Below, piece by piece: positions 62,820 through 64,000 of a DNA stretch of 64,000 bases. The position numbers and the translations under genes were made by a program. Under the pieces are notes generated by a model. The model was not told where the DNA came from and searched no databases. It saw only the letters and a program-made list of their open reading frames with translations. Source of the stretch: Romboutsia weinsteinii (lineage in GTDB: Bacteria > Bacillota > Clostridia > Peptostreptococcales > Peptostreptococcaceae); contig NZ_NOJY02000007.1 of NCBI RefSeq assembly GCF_002250835.2, positions 87,765-151,764 on the forward strand, in the 5' to 3' direction. Positions within the stretch are counted from its first letter, which is position 1, and every line of letters starts with the position of its first letter.

Positions 62820-63053
62820 CTACCCCCTCTCAATATTACTCTTCGGTAACTTTATGTGTAAAAAAATGTCATTAACCTCTTCTAAATTAAGATCTAAGTA
62901 TTGACTAATCTTAGCTGCTTCCTCTAGTGAAAATCTATTCTTAGCATTTTCCTTCATATTGTAACTTTTAGTATTTATCCCTATTTTAGTTGCTATAGCT
63001 TCTTGTGTAAGTCCTTTTAAAACCCTTTTAGATTTTAGTAATCTAAGTCCCAT
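62820..63053 (-). CDS. Cro/CI-type helix-turn-helix protein
   Basis: 77 residues with a helix-turn-helix in LTQEAIATKIGINTKSYNMK. It is the first gene of the leftward early operon, divergent from the CI-like repressor gene, so it fills the Cro position. AAGGGGG precedes the ATG. Confidence 0.82.
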   Translation of the reverse strand: MGLRLLKSKRVLKGLTQEAIATKIGINTKSYNMKENAKNRFSLEEAAKISQYLDLNLEEVNDIFLHIKLPKSNIERG

Positions 63054-63153
63054 TTCCTTCCCCCTTGAGTATTTTTTATTTATCTTTACTTATTTTTTCT
63101 TACCGCTTTTACAATTACATAGTATTACTATATTCTTCCATTGTCAATTGCCC

Positions 63154-63271
63154 TTTTTGTAATTTATTTCAATAAAAGCAACTTTTTAAGCTTTTTTATT
63201 ACCTTTTTTATAAATTTATTTCCCTTTTTGTAATATTGTGTTACTATTTACTTACCAAAATATTACAAAAA
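63154..63271. promoter_or_regulatory. Operator region of the phage switch
   Basis: tttttgtaat occurs at 63154-63163 and 63225-63234, and its inverse attacaaaaa at 63262-63271. The last two extend to 13-base perfect inverted arms (tttttgtaatatt / aatattacaaaaa). This spacing between divergent regulator genes fits repressor operators. Confidence 0.6.
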
Positions 63272-63338
63272 ATATTTTTAGCAATGTGTTGGCGAAATGA
63301 ATTTTTATAATAAATATAACCTAAAGGAGTGAACTACA

Positions 63339-63755
63339 TTGGATACCATAGGATACAGAATATCTAAAGCTAGACGTTATATGAATATAAATCAAAAAGA
63401 GTTAGCTATAAGAGCTAATATAACAGAAGCTAGCTTATCTAGATATGAAAATGACATAAGAGAACCGAAAGCTCAAGCTCTTACACAACTATCAGAGGCT
63501 CTTGAAGTTTCTACTGACTATTTATTAGGGCTTACAGATGATATGGAAGTTAAAAATAATAGTTTAGTTGATAAATCAGATGTGGAGTTTGAAGCAATAA
63601 TAAAAGCGACTGAAGATCAATTAATAGAGAGACGTGTAATGTTTGATGGTGAGCCAGCAAGTCAAGAAGCAATAGACGGTATGCTTAAAGCAATGAGAAT
63701 GGGTATGCTTTTAGCATTAGATGAACAAAAGAAAAAAAGGGATAGAAATAAATAA
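63339..63755 (+). CDS. CI-like phage repressor (HTH_3)
   Basis: 138 residues starting at TTG with AAAGGAGTG upstream. The helix-turn-helix lies in MNINQKELAIRANITEASLSRYEND (here split: INQKELAIRAN, ITEASLSRYEND), followed by LSEALEVSTDYLLGLTDD. A short helical C-terminal part follows and no LexA-type peptidase domain is present, so derepression probably uses the adjacent ImmA-like protease. Confidence 0.88.
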   Translation: MDTIGYRISKARRYMNINQKELAIRANITEASLSRYENDIREPKAQALTQLSEALEVSTDYLLGLTDDMEVKNNSLVDKSDVEFEAIIKATEDQLIERRVMFDGEPASQEAIDGMLKAMRMGMLLALDEQKKKRDRNK

Positions 63756-63783
63756 ATATATATTGTAAAAGGGGAGATTTACT

Positions 63784-64000
63784 TTGGGTAGGGGTGCTAA
63801 AATAAAGGAAAAAGTCAGGAAACTAAAAATACTTCATAAAAATAACACACCTCTAGAAGTTATAAACTATAGAAATATAGTGCTTTGCTATCTAGATGAA
63901 AACTGTGTGTCAAAAGGGTCTTATGAAAAATTTCAAGGCATTCAATGTATTTATATAAATGAAAAACTATGTGATTTTGAAAGAAGAATGACTTATGCCC
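63784..64000 (+). CDS. ImmA/IrrE-like metallopeptidase, partial
   Basis: The frame is open from a TTG with AAGGGGAGA upstream to the right edge (72 codons). The sequence NNTPLEVINYRNIVLCYLDE, FQGIQCIYINEKL and RRMTYA matches the N-terminal part of ImmA/IrrE proteins; the HEFGH-type zinc motif would come right after the cut. It likely cleaves the neighbouring repressor on damage. Confidence 0.6.
   Translation, partial: MGRGAKIKEKVRKLKILHKNNTPLEVINYRNIVLCYLDENCVSKGSYEKFQGIQCIYINEKLCDFERRMTYA

Noticed and set aside
1..64000. tRNA, rRNA, CRISPR arrays and intact insertion sequences
   Set aside because: None could be recognised on either strand by reading; a covariance-model search was not possible.

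Overview
The window is AT-rich, uses many TTG starts and very strong Shine-Dalgarno sequences (often a run of five to seven G), and carries a Firmicute gene set: a 2-hydroxyacyl-CoA dehydratase-type activase, a NptA-like Na/Pi transporter, YaaA, an ABC-F protein, a flotillin, DUF3793, RF3 and clostridial prophage genes. It looks like chromosome from a low-GC clostridium, most likely Peptostreptococcaceae (relatives of Clostridioides, Paeniclostridium, Paraclostridium). The genus is inferred, not shown.

Layout. 1-10 kb: a large activase cut by the left edge, phosphate and Gate-domain membrane proteins, a GapB-like GAPDH, YitT, YaaA and YihY. 10-16 kb: phosphohexomutase, a 3D-domain wall protein, an EamA exporter and an APC amino-acid permease. 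16-29 kb: a pentapeptide protein, two two-component systems (one divergent from a membrane/FMN-binding gene pair with OmpR-like repeats between), a polysaccharide deacetylase, a DUF3793 gene behind two Fur-like boxes, a flotillin, and an ABC-F gene behind a short leader ORF and a terminator hairpin. 30-38 kb: a seven-gene operon, oppB-C-D-F-A followed by two amidohydrolase paralogues, the first of which has lost its metal ligands. 38.4-39.3 kb: decayed genes (ABC ATPase fragment, HicB with three in-frame stops). 39.7-48.9 kb: a complete Wadjet anti-plasmid operon (order D-A-B-C) with a WYL regulator upstream. 49-49.7 kb: two truncated genes meeting tail to tail. 49.8-51.4 kb: prfC. 51.5-53.6 kb: a Mor-like regulator and an amidase / DUF1659 / DUF2922 / YvrJ cassette. 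53.7-58.2 kb: a three-gene Lamassu/ABC-three-component system (Cap4-like nuclease, middle protein, Rad50-like ATPase with zinc hook). 58.3-64 kb: a phage replication and immunity module (DnaC-like, DnaD-like, RecT, YqaJ, antirepressor, Cro-like, CI-like, ImmA-like), cut by the right edge.

How it works together. The right half is a defence island built around the housekeeping gene prfC: two SMC-family systems (Wadjet and Lamassu), both known elsewhere for acting on plasmids or phages, lie about 6 kb apart. No phage structural genes are seen in this window: the replication operon runs straight into Lamassu. The YqaJ exonuclease gene carries an in-frame, roughly 125-bp, 55% GC insert made of two related units, which looks like a mobile palindromic repeat that has become part of a protein. 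No tRNA, rRNA, CRISPR array or intact IS was recognised.
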